Positions 55,044 through 64,000 of a DNA stretch of 64,000 nucleotides are shown here, piece by piece; the first letter of the stretch is position 1, and each line of letters opens with the position of its first letter. The DNA lies in NCBI RefSeq assembly GCF_001913155.1, contig NZ_CP018760.1:930001-994000 (forward strand), in the 5' to 3' direction. The notes under the pieces are model-generated. The model was not told the DNA's origin. It worked only from the letters and a program-made list of their open reading frames with translations, and searched no databases. The position numbers were made by a program, and so were the translations under genes. This DNA is from Maribacter hydrothermalis (GTDB taxonomy: Bacteria; Bacteroidota; Bacteroidia; Flavobacteriales; Flavobacteriaceae).

Positions 55044-55320
55044 AAAAAAACAAATTCAAATTCAAATTTAAAAAACAAATTTAAAAAACAAATTCAAATA
55101 CAAGTTCAAGCTCAAAACTCAAGTTCAATTCAAAAGTGCGTTTGATTCTTCGTTGTTCGTTGTTCGAACCAAAATAAATTAAAATGCGAAAATCAAGTTT
55201 AATCTAGCATTGCTAAATACTACCCTCGCATTAAGTCTATACGCTATCTTCCAACCTTTTACTTCGTACTTAATACTTTGTACTTTTCACTTTGTACCTC
55301 GTACTAAATACTTTGTACTT
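55044..55320. repeat. Degenerate simple repeats upstream of rlmN end
   Basis: Two blocks: CAAATTCAAATTTAAAAAAC-like iterations (about 55050-55140), including GTTCAAGCTCAA variants, and TACTTAATACTTTGTACTT iterations (about 55255-55320) that run to the rlmN stop. A GTTGTTCG pair lies between at about 55151. No gene or terminator seen. Confidence 0.65.
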
Positions 55321-56364
55321 CTAACTTTTATTCGCCAACTGCCCACATGCGGCATCAATATCTTTACCTCTAGAACGGCGTACAGTAACGACGATATTGT
55401 TCTTCTCTAATGTGTTAACATACATATCAATTGCGGCACTTGAAGCTTGCTTAAACTCCCCGTCATCAATTGGGTTATATTCAATTAAATTTACTTTAGA
55501 GGGTGCAAATCTGCAAAATGCTACTAAGGCATCTACATCTTTCTGAGTGTCGTTAATTCCTTCCCACACAACATATTCGTAGGTAATTCTACTTCTGGTT
55601 TTCTCGTACCAATATTGTAATGATTCGCGCAAATCACTTAACGTAAATTTGGCGTTGAAAGGCATAATAGCGGTACGTATTTCATCTATGGCAGAATGTA
55701 ATGATACGGCTAGTTTAAATTTCACCTCATCATCTGCCATTTTCTTAATGAGCTTAGGCACACCCGATGTGGACACCGTAATACGCTTTGGTGACATTCC
55801 TAAACCGTCTGGAGAAGTTATCTTCTCTATTGCTTTTAAAACATTATTGTAGTTCATTAAAGGCTCTCCCATGCCCATGAATACAATATTACTTAATGGT
55901 CTTTCGAAGTAAAGACGACTTTCATTGTCTATGGCAACTACTTGATCATAAATTTCATCGGGATTCAAGTTTCGCATACGTTTTAAACGCGAAGTAGCAC
56001 AGAATCTACAATCCAAACTACAACCTACTTGGCTTGATACACAGGCAGTGGTTCTTGATTTTGTGGGAATCAATACCGACTCTACAATTAAATCGTCATG
56101 TAGGCGAACGGCATTTTTAATTGTACCGTCACTACTGCGCTGCATTTGATCTACCTTAATATGGTTGATGACAAAGTTAGCCTCTAACATTTCTCTGGTT
56201 TCTTTAGATAGATTTGTCATCACATCAAAAGAATAGGCCGCTTTTTGCCATAGCCACTCATACACTTGGTTGCCGCGAAAAGCCTTGTCGCCATTGGAAA
56301 CAAAAAAGTCCCTAAGCTGCTCACGTGTTAGTGCCCGGATATCTTTTTTCTTAATTTCTTCCAT
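55321..56364 (-). CDS. rlmN: 23S rRNA (adenine(2503)-C(2))-methyltransferase
   Basis: 347 residues, radical SAM enzyme. The cluster motif CSLDCRFC, upstream TTACVSSQVGC and the C-terminal VTVRRSRGKDIDAACGQL, with its catalytic Cys, are intact. It methylates A2503 of 23S rRNA and A37 of some tRNAs. The stop codon lies at the edge of the repeat region. Confidence 0.97.
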   Translation of the reverse strand: MEEIKKKDIRALTREQLRDFFVSNGDKAFRGNQVYEWLWQKAAYSFDVMTNLSKETREMLEANFVINHIKVDQMQRSSDGTIKNAVRLHDDLIVESVLIPTKSRTTACVSSQVGCSLDCRFCATSRLKRMRNLNPDEIYDQVVAIDNESRLYFERPLSNIVFMGMGEPLMNYNNVLKAIEKITSPDGLGMSPKRITVSTSGVPKLIKKMADDEVKFKLAVSLHSAIDEIRTAIMPFNAKFTLSDLRESLQYWYEKTRSRITYEYVVWEGINDTQKDVDALVAFCRFAPSKVNLIEYNPIDDGEFKQASSAAIDMYVNTLEKNNIVVTVRRSRGKDIDAACGQLANKS

Positions 56365-56387
56365 TGTCTTAAAGGTAGGTATTATAA

Positions 56388-56425
56388 AAATCCCGCTTTC
56401 TAAATAATTAGATAAAGCGGGATTT
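56388..56425 (-). terminator. Terminator after queA
   Basis: AATCCCGCTTT / AAAGCGGGATT stem with a 14-base loop, between queA and rlmN; on the minus strand followed by a T-rich stretch. Confidence 0.8.
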
Positions 56426-56461
56426 AGTTTTATTTCCTTAATTAAAAGGAATAGCTATTGC

Positions 56462-57511
56462 TTAGATAATCAACATTGCGTCACCATAAGAATAAAACTT
56501 ATAGTTTTCCAATATTGCTTCTTTATAAGCTTTATTCATTAAATCATGACCCATAAATGCCGATACCATCATCAATAATGTAGATTTAGGTAAGTGGAAA
56601 TTTGTAATCATGGCATTCGCCAAACTAAAATCATAAGGAGGGAAAATAAATTTATTTGTCCATCCTTCATATGTATTCAATGTCTGCTTTGAAGAAACTG
56701 CACTTTCCAATCCACGCATTGCAGTTGTACCCACAGCACAAATGCGACGTTTTTTCGCTTTGGCATTATTTACAATTTGTGTAGCCTTTTCATCAATAAA
56801 TAGCTCTTCACTATCCATTTTGTGTTTAGAAAGATCTTCAACCTCAACAGGGTTAAAAGTACCAAGACCTACGTGCAAGGTTAATTCTGCAAAGTCTACT
56901 CCTTTAATTTCTAATCTTTTTAATAAGTGTTTAGAAAAATGTAAACCTGCCGTTGGAGCAGCAACCGCACCTTCGTGCTTCGCATAAATAGTTTGGTAAC
57001 GCGTTTCATCGTCAGCCTCAACTTCTCTTTTAATGTATTTAGGCAAAGGTGTTTCACCCAATTCTCTCAATTTTCTTCTAAAATCTACATATGCACCATC
57101 GTATAAGAACCGTAACGTTCTACCTCTAGATGTTGTATTGTCAATAACCTCTGCCACCAATGTTTCGTCATCACCAAAATATAGCTTGTTCCCAATACGT
57201 ATTTTACGTGCTGGATCCACAAGTACATCCCAAAGACGTTGCTCTTCGTTTAACTCACGTAAAAGAAAAACCTCTATACGAGCACCTGTTTTTTCCTTGT
57301 TACCGTATAAACGGGCAGGAAAAACTTTAGTGTTGTTCAAAACCATAACATCACCTTCATCAAAATAGTCGATCATGTCTTTGAACATCTTGTGTTCAAT
57401 TTTTCCGGTATTTCTATGGATAACCATTAATTTAGACTCATCTCTATTTTCAGAAGGATGCTCCGCCAATAATTCATCTGGAAGCTCAAAACTAAAATTT
57501 GATAATTTCAT
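56462..57511 (-). CDS. queA: S-adenosylmethionine:tRNA ribosyltransferase-isomerase
   Basis: 349 residues, full length. Family segments are [29 protein letters not shown], the [10 protein letters not shown] motif and [11 protein letters not shown]. It makes epoxyqueuosine from preQ1-tRNA in queuosine synthesis. Followed by its own terminator; aroA lies 79 bases upstream on the same strand. Confidence 0.97.
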   Translation of the reverse strand: MKLSNFSFELPDELLAEHPSENRDESKLMVIHRNTGKIEHKMFKDMIDYFDEGDVMVLNNTKVFPARLYGNKEKTGARIEVFLLRELNEEQRLWDVLVDPARKIRIGNKLYFGDDETLVAEVIDNTTSRGRTLRFLYDGAYVDFRRKLRELGETPLPKYIKREVEADDETRYQTIYAKHEGAVAAPTAGLHFSKHLLKRLEIKGVDFAELTLHVGLGTFNPVEVEDLSKHKMDSEELFIDEKATQIVNNAKAKKRRICAVGTTAMRGLESAVSSKQTLNTYEGWTNKFIFPPYDFSLANAMITNFHLPKSTLLMMVSAFMGHDLMNKAYKEAILENYKFYSYGDAMLII

Positions 57512-57590
57512 GTAGCTGTTATATTTATTGTAGCAAATTGCGGCTGCAAATATACAATCTGCAGATAGGCCTTGTCAAGTAAAACGTTAA

Positions 57591-58820
57591 TTATAATTCT
57601 TTTATACTAAAATTAAGTTGCTTTAGGTCATTCCAAAAATCTGGGTAAGACTTAGAAACCACCTCCGCATCATTAACATAAAGGGTGGTTTTCATTGCCA
57701 ACGGTGCAAAAGCCATTGCCATTCTATGATCGTTATACGTATCTATGGCAATATCTTTTAGAATACCGATTGACGGTATAATCGTTAATGTTTTATCGGT
57801 CACAGAAATATTTGCCCCTAATTTCGACAGCTCTGTATGTAAAGCTTCTAAACGATCTGTTTCTTTAATTTTAAGGGTATGTAAACCAATTAAATGACAG
57901 CCTACTCCTAATCCAAAACAAGTTACTGCAATAGTCTGGGCAATATCTGGTGCGTTGGCTAAATCGAATTCGTTTTCAGCCGAAACAATTTTGTCGGTCT
58001 TTTTTAAGGTAATTTTATTTTTCCCAAAACTTGTTTCAACTCCGAATGCCGTATAAATTTTTGCTAAAACACTATCTCCTTGTAAGCTTTTCTCTTTATA
58101 CGCAGATAACGTAATTTCTGTACCTGGTGCCGCAAGTGCGCAAATTCCATAGAAGTATGATGCCGAACTCCAGTCTGACTCGACAACCAAGGTCGTTGGA
58201 GAAACATTCGCTTTCGACGATACTTTTATAACATTACCTTCAAATGATGTTTCTACACCAATTTCTTCAAGTAATGCTAACGTCATTTTAATATAAGGAA
58301 CCGAAGTAATTTTGCCCACAAGTTCTAATTGAAGTCCGTTTTCCAAACTTGGCGCTATCAATAATAAAGATGAAATATATTGGCTACTAACATTTGCCGG
58401 CAGACTTACTTTTTCTTTAACGATATGTTGCCCTTTAATTTTTATTGGAGGGTAGCCTTTATCTTGAACATAAGAAATATCTGCACCTAAAGATTTTAAG
58501 GCATTGACCAAAATTTCAATTGGTCTCTCGGTCATCCGTTTTGAACCTGTAAGTATTACTTCTTTACCTTCTTGTGTCGAAAAATAACCTGTTAAAAAAC
58601 GCATTGCCGTACCTGCGTGATGAATATCTACAGTACCCTTAGAAATTTTCAATCCTTCTTCCATTACCTGGGCATCATCAGAATTTGAAATATTCTCTAT
58701 TTCGATATCTGGATATAGTGCCGCCAATAATAAACTACGGTTAGATTCACTTTTAGAACCTGTTATAGTAATTGTGTCTTTAAGCTTTGTATTCGATGGG
58801 CCGGTAAGGTGAAGTTTCAA
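57591..58820 (-). CDS. aroA: 3-phosphoshikimate 1-carboxyvinyltransferase (EPSP synthase)
   Basis: 409 residues. The N-terminal GSKSESNRSLLLAALY, the HHAGTAMRFLTGYF segment (usually GTAxRF) and the C-terminal IKETDRLEAL and DHRMAMAFAPLA motifs define the enzyme. Shikimate pathway, cytoplasmic. It is a minimal form compared with the about 427 of E. coli, as is usual in Flavobacteria. Confidence 0.96.
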   Translation of the reverse strand: MKLHLTGPSNTKLKDTITITGSKSESNRSLLLAALYPDIEIENISNSDDAQVMEEGLKISKGTVDIHHAGTAMRFLTGYFSTQEGKEVILTGSKRMTERPIEILVNALKSLGADISYVQDKGYPPIKIKGQHIVKEKVSLPANVSSQYISSLLLIAPSLENGLQLELVGKITSVPYIKMTLALLEEIGVETSFEGNVIKVSSKANVSPTTLVVESDWSSASYFYGICALAAPGTEITLSAYKEKSLQGDSVLAKIYTAFGVETSFGKNKITLKKTDKIVSAENEFDLANAPDIAQTIAVTCFGLGVGCHLIGLHTLKIKETDRLEALHTELSKLGANISVTDKTLTIIPSIGILKDIAIDTYNDHRMAMAFAPLAMKTTLYVNDAEVVSKSYPDFWNDLKQLNFSIKEL

Positions 58821-58857
58821 TGCTTGTAAATTTAAAAATGAAGCATCAAATATACAT

Positions 58858-59184
58858 CTATTTCAACTTTTTATTGTTGTGATGACGGTCATGATCACGC
58901 TTTGTTTTTAAATCTAACTTTTTATCGAATGCTTGTTGTAAATCGATACCTGTTTGGTTAGCCAGACATAGTACCACAAACATAACATCTGCCAATTCCT
59001 CGCCAAGATCTTTGCTTTTGTCAGATTCCTTTTCGCTTTGCTCACCATAGCGCCTTGCAATAATACGAGCAACCTCCCCTACTTCTTCGGTTAATTGCGC
59101 CATGTTGGTAAGCTCGTTAAAGTAACGAACACCATGTTCTTTAATCCAATTATCTACGTCTAGTTGTGCGTTTTTGATGTTCAT
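58858..59184 (-). CDS. MazG-like nucleotide pyrophosphohydrolase
   Basis: 108 residues, single all-alpha NTP-pyrophosphatase domain. The Mg-binding acidic motif is present: QLTEEVGEVARII, then LGEELADVMFVVLCLAN. A role in house-cleaning of modified nucleotides is inferred from the family. Located 37 bases downstream of the DUF3857 cluster and 37 bases upstream of aroA on the same strand. Confidence 0.9.
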   Translation of the reverse strand: MNIKNAQLDVDNWIKEHGVRYFNELTNMAQLTEEVGEVARIIARRYGEQSEKESDKSKDLGEELADVMFVVLCLANQTGIDLQQAFDKKLDLKTKRDHDRHHNNKKLK

Positions 59185-59220
59185 AAATTAGTTTTATATT
59201 TTTTCTAAAACTATTAAAGT

Positions 59221-61170
59221 TTAATTTTGACTTTTAACGGCTTCGCTAAAAAATTGCTTAATTCCATCATAATTGTCCTCGCTATAATGAGCCATATTCA
59301 ATTCAAAAGTAAAGAATAAATTAAGGGTATCACTTACATTATTTACTACATTTAATTTTAATACACCTTCATTATTTGGCAATACTAGATTTACGCTCTT
59401 AGGTAATGATTTTAACCTATAACCATCTGGTATATTCATATTTAGTATGTACTGATATTTCATAGGGTACCCAAAATCTATAGGGTAATTTCTTTCAGAA
59501 GAAACAAAAGGATTTTTATCAAAGAACTTTAATACAAACGGATTTAAATAAATATTATCTCCTTGAAACAGGTTTTCAATTTCAAAATTGAAGCGTTCTG
59601 TTATCTTTTTCTCATCTGAATATTTTAAGTTTATTTCGTGAGATAATATTTTGAAATCGTCAGATATTTCTTGTTCTAATTTTTCTAAATACTCTTCTTC
59701 TTTCGTGGTCTCCAATACCTCTTCTTGAGCAACTTTATTGTATCCGGTACTAATAAAATCAAATACACCCAAAAGTATTTTATCTATTGGGTCTATTTTC
59801 ATTTGGGCCCGTATCATTTGGGCATTAGACGGTTCTGGAACTATATCATACCAATAACTTTCTTTATCGAAATCCATTACTCTACCATAATAATTTAAAC
59901 AACGAAAGGGTAGCATTCCGAATGGAATATATTTATCCGTTGCATCTAATAAATAAGTTTCGCCATCAATATCAACTTTTGCTATAATATAATTAAAGTC
60001 ATTCATTACTGGATGTGTCTTCTTTGGAAGCCCTCTATTTCTAGTGCCCAATAACATCATATCAGATTTTATCTCAGCAGCATTTAAAAGATTTATTAAG
60101 GTTATATTTATTTCAGCTACATTACCTTTTTTTTCGTCAAAGGCTGTTTTCACCTTGTTATCTTGCCAAATACTATATTCTTCGTTCCAAACAAAATGAT
60201 TTTTCACAAACTCAAAAATATTTTTTGCACGAGTTAATTTATCGCCTTCTGTTAATAATTTTTCATCAACATGTTTCTCGAAAAAATTCTTCTTTCGCAG
60301 CTGACTGCCAATATCTTTATCTGTTTTAAATTCCTTATCAACATCTTCCCAAGATTTGGTATACTTATCAGTACCACCATAAAAGCTTTTATATTCAGAT
60401 AATTCAAATTCTATTTTGGACCTATAATTATTTGATGAAAGCATGTATTCCTCAGAATCTTTAAAAGCAGGCACATCTCTTATTACATATTTGAGTTCTT
60501 CACAGTCCGTGGCTCTCTTTGTTCCCGGAAAATCGAAACATGCTTTCTTAATTTTAGCTTCATTTACATCTAACTTTAAACCGCCTTTTAGACTTCTGTT
60601 ATAATGCCAGTTTCCAGGTATTCTAGCGTTAAATTCAGAATACACTTTTGGAATATCGTCTTGAAAATTCCATCCTGTAAAATTGAAATAAAAAGGTGAT
60701 TGCATTTCATATTCATATTCTAAAATTGAACCTTCTTGAACATTAGGGAAGGTAAAATTTGTCTGCGACCATTTATCATTGACTTCCTCTTCAAAAAAGT
60801 CAGATTTTTTTATATAATGTTTTACTTGATTATTATGAGTTATGGCTTTAATGCTTACCAATTTATCTTTTCTATCTTTGGATTTATATAATGGTATTTC
60901 AATGTCTGCATATTTAAAACCATCCTTTTTTAAAATTTTTACTTTAGCATGATATGTAGTTATAAGCCAAATATAATTATCTCGTATTTCGAAATAATTA
61001 TCGCCGTATTCATAGAGGTAAACCGCTGAGGCAGTAGTGTCTTTTTTAAAAGAAATAAATGAACCTTCAGATTCAGATATGGTTCCGAATTCAATTTTCT
61101 CTTGTGCAAATAATGAAGTACTACATATTATTGATAATAACATGTAAATACACTGGGTAGTTTTATTCAT
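59221..61170 (-). CDS. DUF3857 domain protein with degenerate transglutaminase domain
   Basis: 649 residues with a signal peptide ending SLFAQ. DUF3857 occupies the N-terminal half (YHAKVKILKKDGFKYADIEIP, FTFPNVQEGSILEYEYEM). A transglutaminase-like domain follows, but where Cys is expected it reads EKKGNVAEINI and where His is expected NDFNYIIAK; only the Asp of LLDATDKY remains. Probably an exported non-catalytic protein. Third of three related genes; 44 bases after the next. Confidence 0.88.
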   Translation of the reverse strand: MNKTTQCIYMLLSIICSTSLFAQEKIEFGTISESEGSFISFKKDTTASAVYLYEYGDNYFEIRDNYIWLITTYHAKVKILKKDGFKYADIEIPLYKSKDRKDKLVSIKAITHNNQVKHYIKKSDFFEEEVNDKWSQTNFTFPNVQEGSILEYEYEMQSPFYFNFTGWNFQDDIPKVYSEFNARIPGNWHYNRSLKGGLKLDVNEAKIKKACFDFPGTKRATDCEELKYVIRDVPAFKDSEEYMLSSNNYRSKIEFELSEYKSFYGGTDKYTKSWEDVDKEFKTDKDIGSQLRKKNFFEKHVDEKLLTEGDKLTRAKNIFEFVKNHFVWNEEYSIWQDNKVKTAFDEKKGNVAEINITLINLLNAAEIKSDMMLLGTRNRGLPKKTHPVMNDFNYIIAKVDIDGETYLLDATDKYIPFGMLPFRCLNYYGRVMDFDKESYWYDIVPEPSNAQMIRAQMKIDPIDKILLGVFDFISTGYNKVAQEEVLETTKEEEYLEKLEQEISDDFKILSHEINLKYSDEKKITERFNFEIENLFQGDNIYLNPFVLKFFDKNPFVSSERNYPIDFGYPMKYQYILNMNIPDGYRLKSLPKSVNLVLPNNEGVLKLNVVNNVSDTLNLFFTFELNMAHYSEDNYDGIKQFFSEAVKSQN

Positions 61171-61214
61171 TTTTATTGAATATTTGATTTTTTACTAGGA
61201 ATAGAAATCTTGAA

Positions 61215-63239
61215 TTATATTTTAGACAAGACTACTTTTTCTGTTAGTTTCTGAACCATTTGTCCATAAAACTCCTTTAATGAAGGGTAGTAATAAGCAG
61301 GTATTAGCGCCTCTTGTATATGGGTATTGCTAACAACCTGCAATTGGTTTCCGTTTTGCATTAAAACGAAATTGAACATACCAATTTTGTCGGGCAAACC
61401 AATTGTCATTTTTTCTGGTATTGATTCTATTTTATACCCTTTAGGTATTGTATATGAAATATTAATTTTATTGGAAAATGAAAAATTAAAATCTACAGGG
61501 TACTCCCTAGAATCTAACTTAAAAGGGTTCTCTTTTAATGACAAAAACAATAAAGGATTAAAATATAATTTATCCCCAATAATTTCTATTTGATTATCAT
61601 CGGTAAATGATAAAGAATACTCTAAAGGTTCATCTGGAGACTTAGCATTTTTAAGTTCAAAATCATCTATTGCTATATTTGAAAATAGTAAGGAAGATGC
61701 ATTCAATACTTCTTCCTCGGTTTTATTGTAATTATCCATTCTATATTCATAGGCAAGATTATCACTTAAACGTGTATTCATGTCACCCTCTACTTCACCA
61801 TCTTCAGTGATATTTACCTGCATATAAATAAACCTACTAGAAATGTTTTTAGCCTTTAAAGAAACTTCTTTTGATGTCCCATCTTCCCTAACTAACCTAC
61901 CCTCCCAATTCATTGCTCTTTTAGGTAGTTCATTAACTGCCAACATCTTTTCAGTGGCATCAAACAACACAAAATCTTCTCCATTTTCAATTGCTGCAAC
62001 GACATAATTAAATCCGTTTGTTGTTGGAAATAACGGAATACCATTTGACTTTGTACTTACTAATACTGGGTTGGCCTTAAAGCCAGCGTACCTTAACATT
62101 GCTGTTAATAATAAGTTTATATCCGCAACATTTCCCTTCTTCTCTTCATAGGCTTTCTTTACACCATTATTACAACCTACACCGTAATAATCATCCCATG
62201 ACATTCTATTTTGAACATATTTAAAAATTTCCGATGCTAATTCGCTTTTATTCTTATTTTTTTCAATAATTAAATCTAAATCATCTTCAAAAAACTTATT
62301 TCTTTTTAACTCGTCACCAAAATCGTCATACTTATAAATGGTTGCCGCTACATCTTCCCAAGACTTACTATATATTTTATAACCAGCACTAGGAAATTTA
62401 GTCGACTCCAATTCAAACACAACCGAGCTTCTATAGTTTTCAATATTATTCGTAAAATCTACCTCCTTTAAGGCAGGGACATTCTCTGCTTTTATTTCGT
62501 AATGTGTTTCTTTAAAATTTAATACACCATTTTGGTTTGCAGTTCTAGTACCATTTACAAATCCAGACCTTGTTTTTTGGCTCTTATATTTATAATTTAT
62601 GCTTCTATTATAATGATTAAATTCTTTTAAGGAAACCGTATAAAACCCCTTTGTAAATCTCTTAAACACAAAATATTCTGGTACTTCAACACTTAATTCT
62701 ACAGCATCTAAAGGAATAGCATATTGTAAATTAAAATCATCCATATACCCTACCATATCCGAAGCGATATCGAATTTTAAATCTATTACACTTCCCACTT
62801 TTGCATTAGGCATTGTTATAGAAACTTGATCCCGATATTTACTTATGTTTTTATTAAATATGCCATCTTTTTTCAATTTTTCCTCTTCTAACTTCCCATC
62901 TACAAGGTTAAAAGTATATCCCTTTACATTAAACAGTTCTTGTTTTCCAGTACTAGAATTATATAGAGATATGATATGCGTTGCCCAATCTAAACCTGCT
63001 TTATTATAAATTTTAATTCTTAAATGAACTTCACGGGTAGTTGAAAACCCATCTTCTGAAGAATAATCATAAAAAAACCGTTCATTTTTAAAGAGTATCG
63101 CTGCTTCAGCATCCTTATCGTTTTCATGTTGTTTTTGAGTAACTTCTTCTATAGAAACTTTACCAAATTTTATCTCACTTTTTTGTGCTTGAATTACGAA
63201 TGTCAAAAAAGTGAAGATGCTTATTAAAAGTAATTTCAT
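61215..63239 (-). CDS. DUF3857 domain protein with degenerate transglutaminase domain
   Basis: 674 residues with a signal peptide ending VIQAQ. Same organisation as the protein at 59221-61170: DUF3857 with HLRIKIYNKAGLDWATHII and ITMPNAKVGSVIDLKFDI, then a transglutaminase-like fold reading EKKGNVADINL (Cys missing), NGFNYVVAA (His missing) and LFDATEK. The start is 6 bases after the stop of the partial gene upstream, so the three form an operon. Confidence 0.88.
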   Translation of the reverse strand: MKLLLISIFTFLTFVIQAQKSEIKFGKVSIEEVTQKQHENDKDAEAAILFKNERFFYDYSSEDGFSTTREVHLRIKIYNKAGLDWATHIISLYNSSTGKQELFNVKGYTFNLVDGKLEEEKLKKDGIFNKNISKYRDQVSITMPNAKVGSVIDLKFDIASDMVGYMDDFNLQYAIPLDAVELSVEVPEYFVFKRFTKGFYTVSLKEFNHYNRSINYKYKSQKTRSGFVNGTRTANQNGVLNFKETHYEIKAENVPALKEVDFTNNIENYRSSVVFELESTKFPSAGYKIYSKSWEDVAATIYKYDDFGDELKRNKFFEDDLDLIIEKNKNKSELASEIFKYVQNRMSWDDYYGVGCNNGVKKAYEEKKGNVADINLLLTAMLRYAGFKANPVLVSTKSNGIPLFPTTNGFNYVVAAIENGEDFVLFDATEKMLAVNELPKRAMNWEGRLVREDGTSKEVSLKAKNISSRFIYMQVNITEDGEVEGDMNTRLSDNLAYEYRMDNYNKTEEEVLNASSLLFSNIAIDDFELKNAKSPDEPLEYSLSFTDDNQIEIIGDKLYFNPLLFLSLKENPFKLDSREYPVDFNFSFSNKINISYTIPKGYKIESIPEKMTIGLPDKIGMFNFVLMQNGNQLQVVSNTHIQEALIPAYYYPSLKEFYGQMVQKLTEKVVLSKI

Positions 63240-63245
63240 TAATTA

Positions 63246-64000
63246 TTATTTTTTAATTAATACAATTTTAGATGAGTCGACCCTGGATATGGTTTTTCTA
63301 AACTCTCTATAGTCTTCATAAGAAGTTTTAGGGAAACTTCCTGACTTCATCAATAATCTTCTTTTATAACGTATTTTATTTTCAGAAAGGTGTTCCACCG
63401 TAACTTCATATTCACCAAACTCGTTATTAATTTTGGTAGGTTTTAAATTTGCTTCAACGGTAAACCCTTTTGGTAGTTCTATTATAAAATCATCTTCATC
63501 CAAATACCCCCTTTTAATAACAACTTCGCGCTTTCTGTTATTATCTCTTTTTGGCACATAGGCATTTCTGTTTAACATATTAGGAGCAAATAGAATGCGA
63601 TCTCCCGCTTTTGACAAATAGCCCATTGTTTTAAAATTTACTTTTTCAGTAGTTACTATACTATCCTTATTATTAATTAGCTCATGACTTTGAATTTGAA
63701 TTGCATTTACATAGTCCCAATAATTTTTATAATACTTTTCTATATCCTCTTTACTATCATTTGCCAACCCATATTTTTGATTATACTGTATACCTGAGCT
63801 CTTTATTTCTACTTGTGCATTTATTACAGATTCTCCTAATTGTATTTTAGCCTTGGTTGTCTGTTTACTTTGTTCTGGCCGATAATGTCTAGACTTTACC
63901 ATTTCGCCTCCATTAGGCCCAACTTTTAGCACATATCTATTATCAGTAAAAGTTCCTAAAAAATTAGCTGGTACTTCTTGACTGGTACACTCTAACCAAA
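63246..64000 (-). CDS. DUF3857-family protein, C-terminal part (5' end outside window)
   Basis: The frame stays open past the window end; the GTG at 63932 is internal, because upstream codons read WLECTSQEVPANFLGTFTDN, which is the usual passage just before the C-terminal domain of DUF3857/transglutaminase proteins. The visible part is therefore the C-terminal 250 residues of a third member, containing LKVGPNGGEMVKS and an Ig-like end. Whether its transglutaminase triad is intact cannot be seen here. Confidence 0.85.
   Translation of the reverse strand, partial: WLECTSQEVPANFLGTFTDNRYVLKVGPNGGEMVKSRHYRPEQSKQTTKAKIQLGESVINAQVEIKSSGIQYNQKYGLANDSKEDIEKYYKNYWDYVNAIQIQSHELINNKDSIVTTEKVNFKTMGYLSKAGDRILFAPNMLNRNAYVPKRDNNRKREVVIKRGYLDEDDFIIELPKGFTVEANLKPTKINNEFGEYEVTVEHLSENKIRYKRRLLMKSGSFPKTSYEDYREFRKTISRVDSSKIVLIKK

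Noticed and set aside
54960..55145. Open frame of Leu-Val-Gly-Cys-Trp repeats
   Set aside because: Produced by the 7-base tandem repeat; composition is not protein-like and there is no independent support.
63246..63932. Complete small gene starting at the GTG at 63932
   Set aside because: Conserved family sequence continues in frame to the window edge, so the GTG is internal and the gene is partial.

Overview
The window is chromosomal DNA of a marine-type Flavobacteriaceae (Bacteroidota), in the general range of Maribacter, Zobellia or Cellulophaga; the genus is inference. Supporting signs are low GC, gliding genes gldB and gldC, an FtsZ with a flavobacterial C-terminal tail, a DnaG without zinc ligands, a meso-DAP type MurE, no clear Shine-Dalgarno sequences, and Bacteroidota promoters with a TAnnTTTG -7 element. 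One tRNA-Arg(TCG) was found. No rRNA, CRISPR array, transposase or integrase was seen.

Layout. 1-8.3 kb: the 3' end of a lipoprotein with a beta-propeller and a c-type heme domain, a secreted Asp-box propeller protein, rpe overlapping a YpdA-like reductase, and a zinc-ribbon membrane protein. 8.4-13.1 kb: two pirins, a TMEM175-like protein, an AraC regulator and YceI, with two gene remnants (a Tat-leader-like fragment and a DoxX fragment). 13.1-29.1 kb: yqeY, then on the minus strand the complete dcw cell-division and peptidoglycan cluster in the order mraZ-rsmH-ftsL-ftsI-murE-mraY-murD-ftsW-murG-murC-ftsQ-ftsA-ftsZ. It lacks murF, is tightly overlapped, starts at a promoter carrying an array of MraZ-type boxes and ends in a strong hairpin after ftsZ. 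29.3-30.7 kb: an alpha/beta hydrolase and the ribosome-assembly GTPase EngB.

30.7-45.9 kb is the accessory part. It holds small, mostly plus-strand genes, many AT-rich: a duplicated gene pair flanking a PhyH dioxygenase, lipoproteins, a GHKL ATPase with a nuclease-like C-terminus followed by a NERD nuclease-domain protein, DUF2750, a P-loop kinase-like protein, an M90-type peptidase, DUF2314, cupin, truncated globin, ABM and transglutaminase-like proteins, a second PhyH protein and a degenerate DUF922-like protein. Simple-sequence repeats lie between them. The GHKL/NERD pair is the best candidate for an undescribed, perhaps defence-related, system.

45.9-64 kb returns to conserved functions: gldC-gldB, nadE, a response regulator with Glu at the phospho-acceptor site, dnaG, an ECF sigma factor / putative anti-sigma / outer-membrane protein operon, a polyprenyl synthetase, rlmN, queA, aroA, a MazG-like pyrophosphohydrolase, and three tandem DUF3857 proteins, two with a transglutaminase-like domain lacking Cys and His and the third running off the window end.
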